64,000 nucleotides of DNA from CAZNPL01 sp964574815 (lineage in GTDB: Bacteria; Planctomycetota; Phycisphaerae; UBA1845). Positions 51,585 through 58,860 of this stretch are shown here, one piece after another. Numbering within the stretch: the first letter of the stretch is position 1; every line of letters starts with the position of its first letter. The stretch spans positions 72,217 to 136,216 of the forward strand of contig CAZNPL010000015.1 of the NCBI GenBank assembly GCA_964574815.1. Direction: 5' to 3'. The notes under the pieces were generated by a model, which did not search any database, was not told where the DNA came from, and saw nothing but the letters and a program-made list of their open reading frames with translations. A program made the position numbers and the translations under genes.

Positions 51585-52427
51585 ATGGACGTGATCAGGC
51601 CGCTGCTCTACGGCGTTGGGCTCCCAGCCGTCGTTTGCGCGGCGGGGCTGACGCTGGCGTTTGTCTTCTCGCGGCGCCGGCACGCGACCGGGCCGAGTGG
51701 TGCCACGGCCTCGGCACATACTTTGGCGTACGTGCTGGCATTCGCGGCGCTGTTCGGCTGGCCGGAGCTGCCTCCGGTGGAGCATTGGCGCTGGCTGCCG
51801 TTTGTGGCCGTGGTCGGGTGTATCGTCGGCGTGATCGACGTTCACGGGGGGCCGGCCCGCTGGTGGGTGTGGGTGATTCGCGTCGCCGGCGCGGCGCTGC
51901 TCGCGGTGCTGATCACACCGGACTGGGCCGATTCGCCCGTTGCGATGATGATGCTTGCCTTCGCCGGGTTGCTGATCCACTGGGCGCTGTTGCGCGTTCT
52001 CATAGAGCGCGCCGGCCCACGAGTCAGCCCGGCCGTCCTGCTCATCGCCTTCTTCGGCATGGGCTATGTCCTGGTAAGCAGCGGCAACACCAAGCTGGCT
52101 CAGTCGTCCGTGGCCATGACGGCCGCGTGCATCGGGCAAGTGCTGGTACTGCTGCCGCTGGCCAAGCGGATAGGAGAGGCGTCCTTCTTCGCGGTCATGA
52201 GTGCCCTGCTCGTAGCACACGCAACCCTCGGGAACCTCTACAATTACAGCGACATCGAGGGATGGTTATTCGCGGTCGCGGCGGCCGTGCCATTTGCGGC
52301 TTTTGTGGCCGACATCGGAGCGATGGGGCGGTGGAGCGGATGGCGAGTCGGCGCGGTGAGGATCATTTGCTGCGTTCTGCTGGCTGGCGGGGTTGTCGCG
52401 TGGGCCACCATCCGAGCTAACGCTTGA
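51585..52427 (+). CDS. Polytopic membrane protein of unknown function
   Basis: A 280-residue protein that is nearly all hydrophobic, with about eight likely membrane helices (for example PAVVCAAGLTLAFVFS; WLPFVAVVGCIVGVIDV; VAGAALLAVLITPDWADSPV; MMMLAFAGLLIHWALLRV; VSPAVLLIAFFGMGYVLV; ICCVLLAGGVVAWATI). There is no ATP-binding or catalytic motif and no recognisable family. It follows yceI after 84 bp in the same direction, so they may share a transcript. Confidence 0.75.
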   Translation: MDVIRPLLYGVGLPAVVCAAGLTLAFVFSRRRHATGPSGATASAHTLAYVLAFAALFGWPELPPVEHWRWLPFVAVVGCIVGVIDVHGGPARWWVWVIRVAGAALLAVLITPDWADSPVAMMMLAFAGLLIHWALLRVLIERAGPRVSPAVLLIAFFGMGYVLVSSGNTKLAQSSVAMTAACIGQVLVLLPLAKRIGEASFFAVMSALLVAHATLGNLYNYSDIEGWLFAVAAAVPFAAFVADIGAMGRWSGWRVGAVRIICCVLLAGGVVAWATIRANA

Positions 52428-52546
52428 CGGGGCTGGATGTGCGTAACTCATTTTCCAACAAAGATTTACAATAGACAGGGTGCCACGGCGGTCGCTGTGC
52501 ACACGTGCTTGCCAACGACGAGAAAGATTTTTGGGGGAAAAACATG

Positions 52547-52576
52547 TTGACAAAGCATGATCTTATGATATATTGA
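52547..52576 (+). promoter_or_regulatory. Promoter and operator of the ArsR-type gene (probably leaderless)
   Basis: TTGACA (52547-52552) and TATATT (52569-52574) are 16 bases apart. Transcription would start at about 52581, at or within a few bases of the GTG/ATG start, so the mRNA is probably leaderless. GATATATTGA (52567-52576) overlaps the -10 and is repeated at 52926-52935, as expected for an autorepressor site. Confidence 0.65.
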
Positions 52577-52583
52577 TGTTGTG

Positions 52584-52889
52584 ATGATAAGGGAAACGGA
52601 TCACAAGCCGATTCCGATGGACGTGCTGGACCGGACCGCACGCGTGTTGCGGGTCCTGGCCCACCCGCATCGGTTGAAGATCATCGAGCTGCTGGCGGAC
52701 CGCAAGCTGACGGTGGGGGAAGTGGCCGAGGCGGTCGGGATCGCCCCCAACGCGTGCAGCCAGCACATGAACATGATGAAGGCCCATGGCGTGCTGAGCA
52801 GCGTGCGTGACGGCAAGGTGATGTACTACCGCGTGGAGGATCCCAACGCGCTGAACGTGCTGGGGTGCATTCGGACGCATGCGATGTGA
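52584..52889 (+). CDS. ArsR/SmtB family transcriptional repressor (YgaV-like)
   Basis: A 101-residue winged-helix repressor: RVLRVLAHPHRLKIIELLAD (helix 1-2), LTVGEVAEAVGIAPNACSQH (helix-turn-helix), then the wing LSSVRDGKVMYYRVED. It has two cysteines, one in the recognition-helix region (NACSQH) and one near the C-terminus (LGCIRTHAM), and no ArsR-type metal CxC. Together with the next gene it reproduces the E. coli ygaV-ygaP pair, whose regulator responds to sulfur species. Sensing of persulfide or sulfide by the cysteine pair is therefore plausible, but not shown. GTG at 52581 is an alternative start one codon earlier. Confidence 0.9.
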   Translation: MIRETDHKPIPMDVLDRTARVLRVLAHPHRLKIIELLADRKLTVGEVAEAVGIAPNACSQHMNMMKAHGVLSSVRDGKVMYYRVEDPNALNVLGCIRTHAM

Positions 52890-52925
52890 CGCGGTCGCCG
52901 GCAACGGAGTTTGTTTTTTTACTCG

Positions 52926-52935
52926 GATATATTGA
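52926..52935 (+). promoter_or_regulatory. Candidate operator upstream of the rhodanese gene
   Basis: GATATATTGA is identical to the box at 52567-52576 and lies 19 bases before the ATG of the next gene. It is followed by AT-rich sequence (TATTGATATG). I do not find a good -35 for it, so it may mark a second repressed promoter or a second repressor site. Confidence 0.5.
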
Positions 52936-52954
52936 AAAATCTTGAGGTATTGAT

Positions 52955-53515
52955 ATGAGCATGTATCGGACGATGACGGCGGATGACCTGAAGACCCGGC
53001 TGGCCGAGGGCAATGGCGCCCGATTGATTGACGTTCGCGATTTCGACGAGTTCGGGACGGTTCACGTGCGCGGCGCCGACTGCGTGCCACTGGCACAGCT
53101 CTTGCGAACGGCCTCCGAATGGTCGCGTGACGATGAGTTGATGCTGATTTGTCACAGCGGACAGCGCGCCCAAGAAGCGGCCGAGAAGCTGGAATCTGTC
53201 GGGTTTAATCGCCTTGCTGCCGTCGAGGGTGGGACCAAGGCGTGCGTTTCGGCGGGTCTTCCGGTAGTACGGGGCTCCACGCGGCTGCCGATCCAGCGCC
53301 AGGTTCTGATCGGTGCCGGGGTCGTGCTGCTCTCCGGTCTGGCGCTGTCGTTTGTGCATGCGGCTTTGATCGCCATCACCTGGTTCGCCGCGACCATGCT
53401 GGTGGTCGCTGGTCTGACCGGCTTCTGCCCGATGGCGAAGATGCTGGCCGCCGCGCCGTGGAACCGCGCGGCCAAGCCGGCGTGCGATACCGGTTCCTGT
53501 ACCAGCGCAGCTTAG
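52955..53515 (+). CDS. Rhodanese-DUF2892 membrane sulfurtransferase (YgaP-like)
   Basis: A 186-residue protein with an N-terminal rhodanese domain (about 8-105: RLIDVRDFDEFGTVHVRGAD; catalytic Cys66 in LICHSGQRAQEAAEKLESVG). The C-terminal DUF2892 part has two membrane helices (VLIGAGVVLLSGLALSF; LIAITWFAATMLVVAGLTGF) and the conserved GFCPMAKML ending. YgaP in E. coli has the same architecture and moves sulfane sulfur at the inner membrane. It follows the ArsR gene after 65 bp and precedes the CoADR gene by 11 bp, forming one operon for reactive sulfur handling. Confidence 0.93.
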   Translation: MSMYRTMTADDLKTRLAEGNGARLIDVRDFDEFGTVHVRGADCVPLAQLLRTASEWSRDDELMLICHSGQRAQEAAEKLESVGFNRLAAVEGGTKACVSAGLPVVRGSTRLPIQRQVLIGAGVVLLSGLALSFVHAALIAITWFAATMLVVAGLTGFCPMAKMLAAAPWNRAAKPACDTGSCTSAA

Positions 53516-53526
53516 GGAGATCCATC

Positions 53527-55212
53527 ATGAAACGGCGGATCCTGATCGTGGGCGGTGTCGCGGCCGGTGCCAGCGCCGCCACAAGAGCCCGGCGGCTCAA
53601 CGAAGAGGCCGAGATCGTCGTTTTCGAGCGGAACGGCTACCCCTCGTTCGCCAATTGCGGACTGCCTTACTATGTAGGCGACATCATCAAGGAACGAAAT
53701 AAGCTTCTCGTACAATCGGTGGAAGGTTTCAAGACGGCGTTCAACATCGACGTGCGCGTGAACCACGAAGTCGTCGCCATCGACCGCACGGCCAATCGGA
53801 TTGAAGTGCGCAATCTCAAGACCGGCGAGAGCAGGTTCGAGCCTTACGATCGGCTGATTCTCGCGCCGGGTGCGTCGCCCATCGTTCCGCCGTTCACGGG
53901 CGCAGGCAGCGAGAACGTCTTCGTCCTTCGGTCAATCGAGGATACCGATGCGTTCCGCGGCTTTGTGGACAACAATCGGGTCGAGCGCGCCGTCATCGTC
54001 GGCGCCGGGTTCATCGGGCTGGAGGCGGCCGAGGCACTCTCTCATCGCGGCATCAAGGTGGAGGTCGTGGAGTTGTTGCCACAGGTGCTTCCGCCGTTGG
54101 ATGCCGACATGGCCGCACCGGTCGCGCAGCACCTGCGCGACAAGGGGGTGATACTTTATCTTGGTAATGGAGTCAAGGACTTCGAGGTCGAGGGAGTCCG
54201 CGTTCGCCGCGTCATGCTGCAGGACGGCACGACGATCGATGCCGACCTGGTGCTGCTGTCGGTGGGCGTGCGTCCGGACTCCAAGCTCGCAAAGGACGCC
54301 GGCCTCGAGCTCGGCGCCAGCGGCGGCATCCGGGTCAACGATCGCATGGAAACATCGGATCCGAAGATTCTTGCGGCGGGGGACGCCGTCGAGACGGTGC
54401 ATGCGGTGACCGGGCAGCACGTTTTCATCCCGCTGGCGGGTCCGGCCAACAGGCACGGTCGGCTCGCCGGGCAGATCGCCGCGACCGACGAAGGACCGCC
54501 GGCCGCCCGGGTCGCAGGGACGGCGATCGTCAAGGTCTTTGATCTTACCGTGGCGGTCACGGGGCTGAACCGCCGCGCCGCCGAGCGTGCCGGGGTGTCG
54601 GCCGAGCACGTGATCTCGAAGCGCGGGCACCACGTGGACTATTACCCCGGCGCGGAGCCGATGACCATTAAGCTCGTGTACGAACCGGACAGCCGGCGCG
54701 TGCTCGGGGCGCAGATCGTCGGCGGCGCCGGCGTCGATCGACGCATTGACGTGGTGGCCACCGCCATTCACTTCGGCGGCACGGTGGACGATATCGAGCA
54801 GCTCGACCTGGCCTACTCCCCGCAGTACGGCGCGGCCAAAGACCCGATTCACATTGCGGCGTTCGTCGCCGGCAACCAGGACCGGGGTCTGGTGCGACAC
54901 AAAGAACCGGTAGACATGCCGGCGCTCACCGAATCGGGCGCGCAGATCGTCGATGTGCGGACCCCGAAGGAGTACGCCAAAGGGTCGATCGAGGGTGCGG
55001 TCCTCATCGACGTCAACGAACTGCGCGAGCGGATGAATGAGGTGGAATCCGAAAAGCCGGTGGTGGTATTCTGCAAGGCCGGGCAGCGCGGCTACTATGC
55101 GGCGCGGATCCTGACCGAGCACGGTCGCACCAACGTCATCAACCTGGCCGGCGGTTACGACCATTACCTGACTCAGCAGTCTCAACGTGCGGAGGAGCCG
55201 GCGGCGTCGTAA
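53527..55212 (+). CDS. CoA-disulfide reductase / NADH oxidase-like flavoprotein fused to a rhodanese domain (CoADR-Rhd)
   Basis: A 561-residue FAD/NAD(P)H oxidoreductase. It starts ILIVGGVAAGASAATRARRL (FAD site), has the single redox Cys44 in PSFANCGLPYYVGDI, the NAD(P) site IVGAGFIGLEAAEALSHRGI and the FAD motif ILAAGDAVETVHAVTGQHVF. After a dimerisation domain (about 330-450, ending in the Tyr pair of the family) comes a rhodanese domain (about 465-561) with Cys in VVVFCKAGQRGYYAARIL. CoADR-Rhd enzymes reduce CoA disulfide/persulfides and polysulfide. It ends the ArsR-YgaP-CoADR operon. Confidence 0.95.
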   Translation: MKRRILIVGGVAAGASAATRARRLNEEAEIVVFERNGYPSFANCGLPYYVGDIIKERNKLLVQSVEGFKTAFNIDVRVNHEVVAIDRTANRIEVRNLKTGESRFEPYDRLILAPGASPIVPPFTGAGSENVFVLRSIEDTDAFRGFVDNNRVERAVIVGAGFIGLEAAEALSHRGIKVEVVELLPQVLPPLDADMAAPVAQHLRDKGVILYLGNGVKDFEVEGVRVRRVMLQDGTTIDADLVLLSVGVRPDSKLAKDAGLELGASGGIRVNDRMETSDPKILAAGDAVETVHAVTGQHVFIPLAGPANRHGRLAGQIAATDEGPPAARVAGTAIVKVFDLTVAVTGLNRRAAERAGVSAEHVISKRGHHVDYYPGAEPMTIKLVYEPDSRRVLGAQIVGGAGVDRRIDVVATAIHFGGTVDDIEQLDLAYSPQYGAAKDPIHIAAFVAGNQDRGLVRHKEPVDMPALTESGAQIVDVRTPKEYAKGSIEGAVLIDVNELRERMNEVESEKPVVVFCKAGQRGYYAARILTEHGRTNVINLAGGYDHYLTQQSQRAEEPAAS

Positions 55213-55272
55213 GAGGCTCCGGCTCCGTGGACTGCCGCGGGGGGCAGGAGGATCGGTCGCGCGTGAACTTAT

Positions 55273-56118
55273 TTGTCTCCGAGAACCGGGGCGTGTACAA
55301 AGACGTCACGGTTCATCGTGGAGACGACTGAGGTGAGTGCGAACGAGGTTGATCCTGCCCAATCGCCCCCGGGCGGCGCGTCGAACGTCCCGCGCGGTAA
55401 CAGCGCCGTCGAGATCGCAGCGCGCAAGGGCTTCGGCCCGCTGAGCCCCCTGGTCCGCCAAGCCTGGCATGGGGATTCGAAGCCGTGCGTCTCCTGCGGG
55501 CAGCTCGTCCGCCGATCGGCCACTCAGTGCGATGCGTGCGGCGAGAACCTGTCGGAGGAGATGCTGACGCGGATGCGGGATTTCGCCGGGCCGTGGTTCG
55601 TGCTGGAACACGTCCGGCCATTCCCCGGCGTCACGTGCGAGCGGCTGGTGCGGCAGGTTCGTCGCGGCGTGCTCACGCGAATGACGATCGTCCGCGGACC
55701 CAACACGTTCTTTCAGTGGCGGTTCGCCGGCGAGACACCCGGCTTGTGCAAGTTTCTGGGCGTGTGCTGGAGCTGCCAGTCGCGCGTGCGGATCGAGCAT
55801 GACCGCTGCCCGTCGTGCGGCGTCGAATTGGGTGAATTGACGGACGACGCGCGCGAGGCCGGTGTGAGCACATCGAGGCCGGCCACGCCGCCTGCAACGC
55901 CGCCGCGTTTGCGCGAGCTGAGCCACGCCGTTCAGAGCGTGCCGCGTCCGGCGCGGCTTGATAACGACGTGCCGCGGGTCGGCCGGATTCGAGCATCCTG
56001 GATCGTGGTTGCGATCGTGATCGTTCTCGTGAGCGTGCTGGTCACGGTCGTGAATCTGCGCGACGCCGACTTGAGCCGCTCCCAGGCGGAGCCGCAACAG
56101 TCTTCGCTGAATAGTTAA
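55273..56118 (+). CDS. Zinc-ribbon protein with GYF-like domain and C-terminal membrane anchor
   Basis: A 281-residue protein (GTG start; start uncertain, other GTGs lie downstream). A first zinc ribbon, PCVSCGQLVRRSATQCDACG, is at about residues 71-90. A compact domain resembling the bacterial GYF-2 type follows (GPWFVLEHVRPFPGVTCERL, about 105-165), then a second zinc ribbon (CWSCQSRVRIEHDRCPSCGV). After a Pro-rich linker there is one membrane helix (SWIVVAIVIVLVSVLVTVVN) near the C-terminus. Such tail-anchored zinc-ribbon proteins are frequent in this phylum. Their role is unknown; peptide binding by GYF-like folds is established only elsewhere. Confidence 0.75.
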   Translation: MSPRTGACTKTSRFIVETTEVSANEVDPAQSPPGGASNVPRGNSAVEIAARKGFGPLSPLVRQAWHGDSKPCVSCGQLVRRSATQCDACGENLSEEMLTRMRDFAGPWFVLEHVRPFPGVTCERLVRQVRRGVLTRMTIVRGPNTFFQWRFAGETPGLCKFLGVCWSCQSRVRIEHDRCPSCGVELGELTDDAREAGVSTSRPATPPATPPRLRELSHAVQSVPRPARLDNDVPRVGRIRASWIVVAIVIVLVSVLVTVVNLRDADLSRSQAEPQQSSLNS

Positions 56119-56608
56119 AATCCGTTCAAAACAAAGTCGGTACCAGGCCAGGTGTGCGCGGCGGACTCGGCCCTGCGATTGGCACCGGTCTCGGCTCGCC
56201 GGAACCTATAGTGCATCTTCGGAAAGCGTGTATCAAACGCGCGACAATCGGCATGCCTTCGCTGGAAGTGGTAAAGGCTTCGACGGTGTGCCAAGTTCGG
56301 GCCGGAAAGGGATGGCGGCGACACCGCCGAAGCCGTCAGTATGTTAGGCATGCGAAAAGGTGTTTGCAACACCGCTCTAATAAGACTGATCTGGTGGGAA
56401 TTAGGAGCACGATTTTAGCCGCCAGCCGGGCTTGGGTGCGCACGGGAACTGGCTGGGCTGGTATACTGAAGACGGGCCAGCCGTAAGAGCCGCCGGTTTG
56501 CCGGACGTGCGGGTATGACTTGATGGGGAAGGTGTCGGGCGTATGTCCGGAGTGCGGGGCGTTGAGGCCTTCGGGCGCGTTGGTGCCGCGGGACGGGAGG
56601 AGGCTGGC
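56119..56608. other. 490-bp region with hairpins and a broken zinc-ribbon remnant
   Basis: No intact gene is convincing here. It holds a long stem-loop (56276-56334), a smaller one GGTGTT-TGC-AACACC near 56358-56372, and at 56499-56612 an in-frame zinc-ribbon C-terminus without a start. Confidence 0.5.
56276..56334. repeat. Long imperfect inverted repeat (stem-loop)
   Basis: GGCTTCGACGGTGTGCC (56276-56292) pairs with GGCGACACCGCCGAAGCC (56317-56334), with one mismatch and one bulged base, around a 24-base loop. There is no U-tract. It may be a structured RNA or a worn repeat; I cannot decide. Confidence 0.55.
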
Positions 56609-56612
56609 GTGA
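56487..56612 (+). pseudogene. Remnant of a zinc-ribbon protein (C-terminus only)
   Basis: The frame after the stop at 56484-56486 reads CRTCGYDLMGKVSGVCPECG, the phylum-typical C-terminal zinc ribbon also found at 57482 and 58024. No start codon with a ribosome site exists between the upstream stop and the ribbon. It ends at TGA 56610-56612, overlapping the GTG of the next gene. It looks like the tail of a gene whose membrane part has been lost. Confidence 0.6.
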
Positions 56613-57001
56613 GAATTGTACTCATCATTATCGGCGCGTTCGTTATTCTGAAGATCTGCTTGACGATTGCGGCGCAGATGCGTGGCGGACGTGACTCGGA
56701 CGTAGTGGTTGAGCCGCGGGGCGACGGGATCGTGTTGCGACATTCCGGGGCGACGCTGGAAGATGTCGTGTTGACGATCAACGGCCGGCACAGGGTCGAA
56801 CTGGGCGACGTCGTTGCCGGAGAGCGTCTCGTTTCGACGGAGACGATCTCGACGGCATCCGGCGGCGCGTATGCCGGCGAGCCGATCGAACAGATCGAAG
56901 TTGCAGCCCGGCGGGAGGGGCGGCCGGCGCATATGCATTATATGCAAGTGACGGCGCATTCCTGGTTTGGAGGGCGGGAGACGCCGGAGGACCGGCAGTA
57001 G
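56609..57001 (+). CDS. Small membrane-anchored protein, unknown
   Basis: A 130-residue protein starting with GTG at 56609 (GGGAGGAGG just upstream). It has one N-terminal membrane helix (RIVLIIIGAFVILKICLTIA) and a small beta-rich domain (IVLRHSGATLEDVVLTINGR; HMHYMQVTAHSWFGG). The start overlaps the stop of the zinc-ribbon remnant (GTGA), suggesting former translational coupling. No family recognised. A longer frame from 56543 runs back through the zinc-ribbon DNA in another frame and is unlikely. Confidence 0.6.
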   Translation: MRIVLIIIGAFVILKICLTIAAQMRGGRDSDVVVEPRGDGIVLRHSGATLEDVVLTINGRHRVELGDVVAGERLVSTETISTASGGAYAGEPIEQIEVAARREGRPAHMHYMQVTAHSWFGGRETPEDRQ

Positions 57002-57112
57002 CGGACCCGATCGACATCGGCCAGCAATGCAGGCGCGCGCCCTAGTGGCGCGGTAGATTCCCGAAGGTAAAGAGCAGCTCGGCGCTGGCCTTTGCTCCCG
57101 GAGCATATCGAC

Positions 57113-57577
57113 ATGATCCGAAGACCGTCGCGGCCGCGTCGTTGGCTCAAGTGGCTCGGGACCGCAGGCTGCGGTTTCGTCGTGCTGCTCTGGGTCATCA
57201 GTGCGTACGGTTTCGCATACTATGGCCGGGAAGTTCCCGTCCGTGTCGGTGTCCTTCATGGCGTTTTCGTCGTGAAAGCCCCAGAGCGTTGGGACCGAGC
57301 GTGGTGGCACTTCGGGCACGAAGGAGGGTGGACGCCGCCCAGTTGGCTGCCTCGATTCGAGTTGCTGCCCGGCGGCAGAGTGTACCAGGTGTTTTGTCCC
57401 CTTTGGTTTCCGCTCGCGGTGCTCGGTATTCCCACAATCTGGCTGTGGTACGCCGATCATCGTTGGCGTCCGCCGGGTCATTGCCGAAGGTGCGGATATG
57501 ATCTGACGGGGAACGTCTCGGGCGTGTGCCCTGAGTGCGGTGCGTCGACACCGAACATTGAGCGGCGCGGCCGTTAG
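57113..57577 (+). CDS. Membrane protein with C-terminal CGYDLTGNVSGVCPECG zinc ribbon, copy 1
   Basis: A 154-residue protein (GGAG about 9 bases before the ATG). It has a basic N-terminus, a membrane helix (GCGFVVLLWVISAYGFAYYG), an extracytoplasmic segment rich in Trp and Arg, a second helix (FPLAVLGIPTIWLWYAD) and a C-terminal zinc ribbon CRRCGYDLTGNVSGVCPECG. The four cysteines should bind zinc in the cytoplasm. This ribbon is widespread on otherwise unrelated planctomycete membrane proteins; its role is unknown. The next gene starts 14 bp later with the same ribbon. Confidence 0.78.
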   Translation: MIRRPSRPRRWLKWLGTAGCGFVVLLWVISAYGFAYYGREVPVRVGVLHGVFVVKAPERWDRAWWHFGHEGGWTPPSWLPRFELLPGGRVYQVFCPLWFPLAVLGIPTIWLWYADHRWRPPGHCRRCGYDLTGNVSGVCPECGASTPNIERRGR

Positions 57578-57591
57578 GCGGTAAAGACGCT

Positions 57592-58095
57592 ATGCCGTCG
57601 CGACAATTCATGAAGAATTGGAGACATCGCAAACTTGAGCTCGCCGCCTGGGTTCTTTGCATTGCGACGTCCGAAACGGTAATTCTGCTAGCTGGGAGCT
57701 TCGAGTTTTCCCTGGCAGATGCGATCGGCGTCTTGCTCTTTTCCGTTTGGGGCGCGGCTCCCTGCGTTGCCCTGTGGATCTTCATCGGGCGGGCGATGCG
57801 CTACGAAAGAGACCGCGCCTGGATCTGGATCGGCCGTGCACTTGCGGCTGCCTCCTTCGCACTTACAGCACTTGCCTATTTGGATGCGATGTACTTGCAC
57901 GTGTCGTCTACTTCGGGCCTGGTCGTCATTTTCGTGCCGCTTTGGGTCGGGGTGGGTGGAGCAATGACGATCGCGCTTGCACAAGGGCTGCTTAAACGCC
58001 GCGCGCACGGTGAACGTGCCGTTTGTAGCACGTGCGGATACGACCTCACCGCCAACGTGTCGGGCGTGTGCCCGGAGTGCGGTGAGGCGACGTGA
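57592..58095 (+). CDS. Membrane protein with C-terminal CGYDLTANVSGVCPECG zinc ribbon, copy 2
   Basis: A 167-residue protein with four likely membrane helices (LAAWVLCIATSETVILLAGS; LLFSVWGAAPCVALWIFIG; LAAASFALTALAYLDAMYL; LVVIFVPLWVGVGGAMTIAL) and a C-terminal ribbon CSTCGYDLTANVSGVCPECG. The membrane part is unrelated to that of the preceding gene, while the ribbon is nearly identical. It is 14 bp after the preceding gene, so they share an operon. It converges on the HAD gene with 8 bp between stops. Confidence 0.78.
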   Translation: MPSRQFMKNWRHRKLELAAWVLCIATSETVILLAGSFEFSLADAIGVLLFSVWGAAPCVALWIFIGRAMRYERDRAWIWIGRALAAASFALTALAYLDAMYLHVSSTSGLVVIFVPLWVGVGGAMTIALAQGLLKRRAHGERAVCSTCGYDLTANVSGVCPECGEAT

Positions 58096-58103
58096 TCGGC
58101 GGG

Positions 58104-58787
58104 TTACGTGCCGAGGGCTTCGGCCATATCGGCGACCGTTTTGAAGGTTGCCAGCGGTCTTGCGGTGGTTTGATTCGATTCGTTGCGGCGGTTGATCCAG
58201 ACGTTGTTGATGGCCAGTTCAGTGGCGGGGACGCAGTCGTGGTACAGGCTTTGGGCCGCGTGGAGCACCACATCGCAATTACCGCCGATCTCTGACAGCA
58301 TTCGCTTGAAGTGCCGGTGCGACGGTTTGTAGGATCGCACGTCGTCGGCCGTCACCAGCAGATCGAGCTCGATGCCGAGATGCCTTGCCGTGCCGGCGAA
58401 GAGATCGCGGTCGATGTTGGATAACACGCCGATCCGGTATCGCTGCTTCAGGCGAGCCAGCGCTTCGCGCGTGTCCGGCCAAAGCGGCCAATCGGGCAGC
58501 GTTTCGGCAAACGCACCTGATTTCTCCGGCGGGACCTCGAAACCGAAGCGGTCGCCCAGGCGCGACAGGACCTCCTCGAGCACGTCGCGATACAGCCGGT
58601 ACTCCTCGGCCTCGACGCCGGCCTCGATCTCGAGATAGGCGTCGAAGACGGCCGGATCGTTGCGTCCGGCCACCTTCCGCACGGCGGCCCGCAGACCGCT
58701 TTCCCAGTCCACCAGCGTGCCGTAACAGTCAAAAGTGATCAGCTCGATCCGGTCACGCAGTTGGTCGAGTGTCGTCCCGGTCGCCAT
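58104..58787 (-). CDS. HAD-superfamily hydrolase, haloacid dehalogenase-like (type II)
   Basis: From the ATG at 58787 this is a 227-residue HAD hydrolase. Motif I is ITFDCYGTLVDWESG (nucleophile Asp, acid/base is Cys-Tyr-Gly style of the dehalogenase group), motif II is GVLSNIDRDLF, motif III the Lys in DDVRSYKPSHRHF, and motif IV is near VLHAAQSLYHDCVPA. The dehalogenase-type SYKP and HVAQSLYHD strings favour the L-2-haloacid dehalogenase-like subfamily, but many members are phosphatases, so the substrate is open. An upstream frame to 58862 lacks a better start and overlaps the divergent gene. Confidence 0.9.
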   Translation of the reverse strand: MATGTTLDQLRDRIELITFDCYGTLVDWESGLRAAVRKVAGRNDPAVFDAYLEIEAGVEAEEYRLYRDVLEEVLSRLGDRFGFEVPPEKSGAFAETLPDWPLWPDTREALARLKQRYRIGVLSNIDRDLFAGTARHLGIELDLLVTADDVRSYKPSHRHFKRMLSEIGGNCDVVLHAAQSLYHDCVPATELAINNVWINRRNESNQTTARPLATFKTVADMAEALGT

Positions 58788-58860
58788 GCTGGCCAAACTA
58801 GCTTTGTTCGAGCACAATGGCAACGGAGGGTAAGCACGTAAGGACGGGATCGAGGAGCAC

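Noticed and set aside
56154..56486. A 110-residue frame upstream of the zinc-ribbon remnant
   Set aside because: It has no recognisable motif or ribosome site and includes both arms of a long hairpin. It is in the same frame as the remnant but separated by a stop, and its sequence does not look like a membrane protein.
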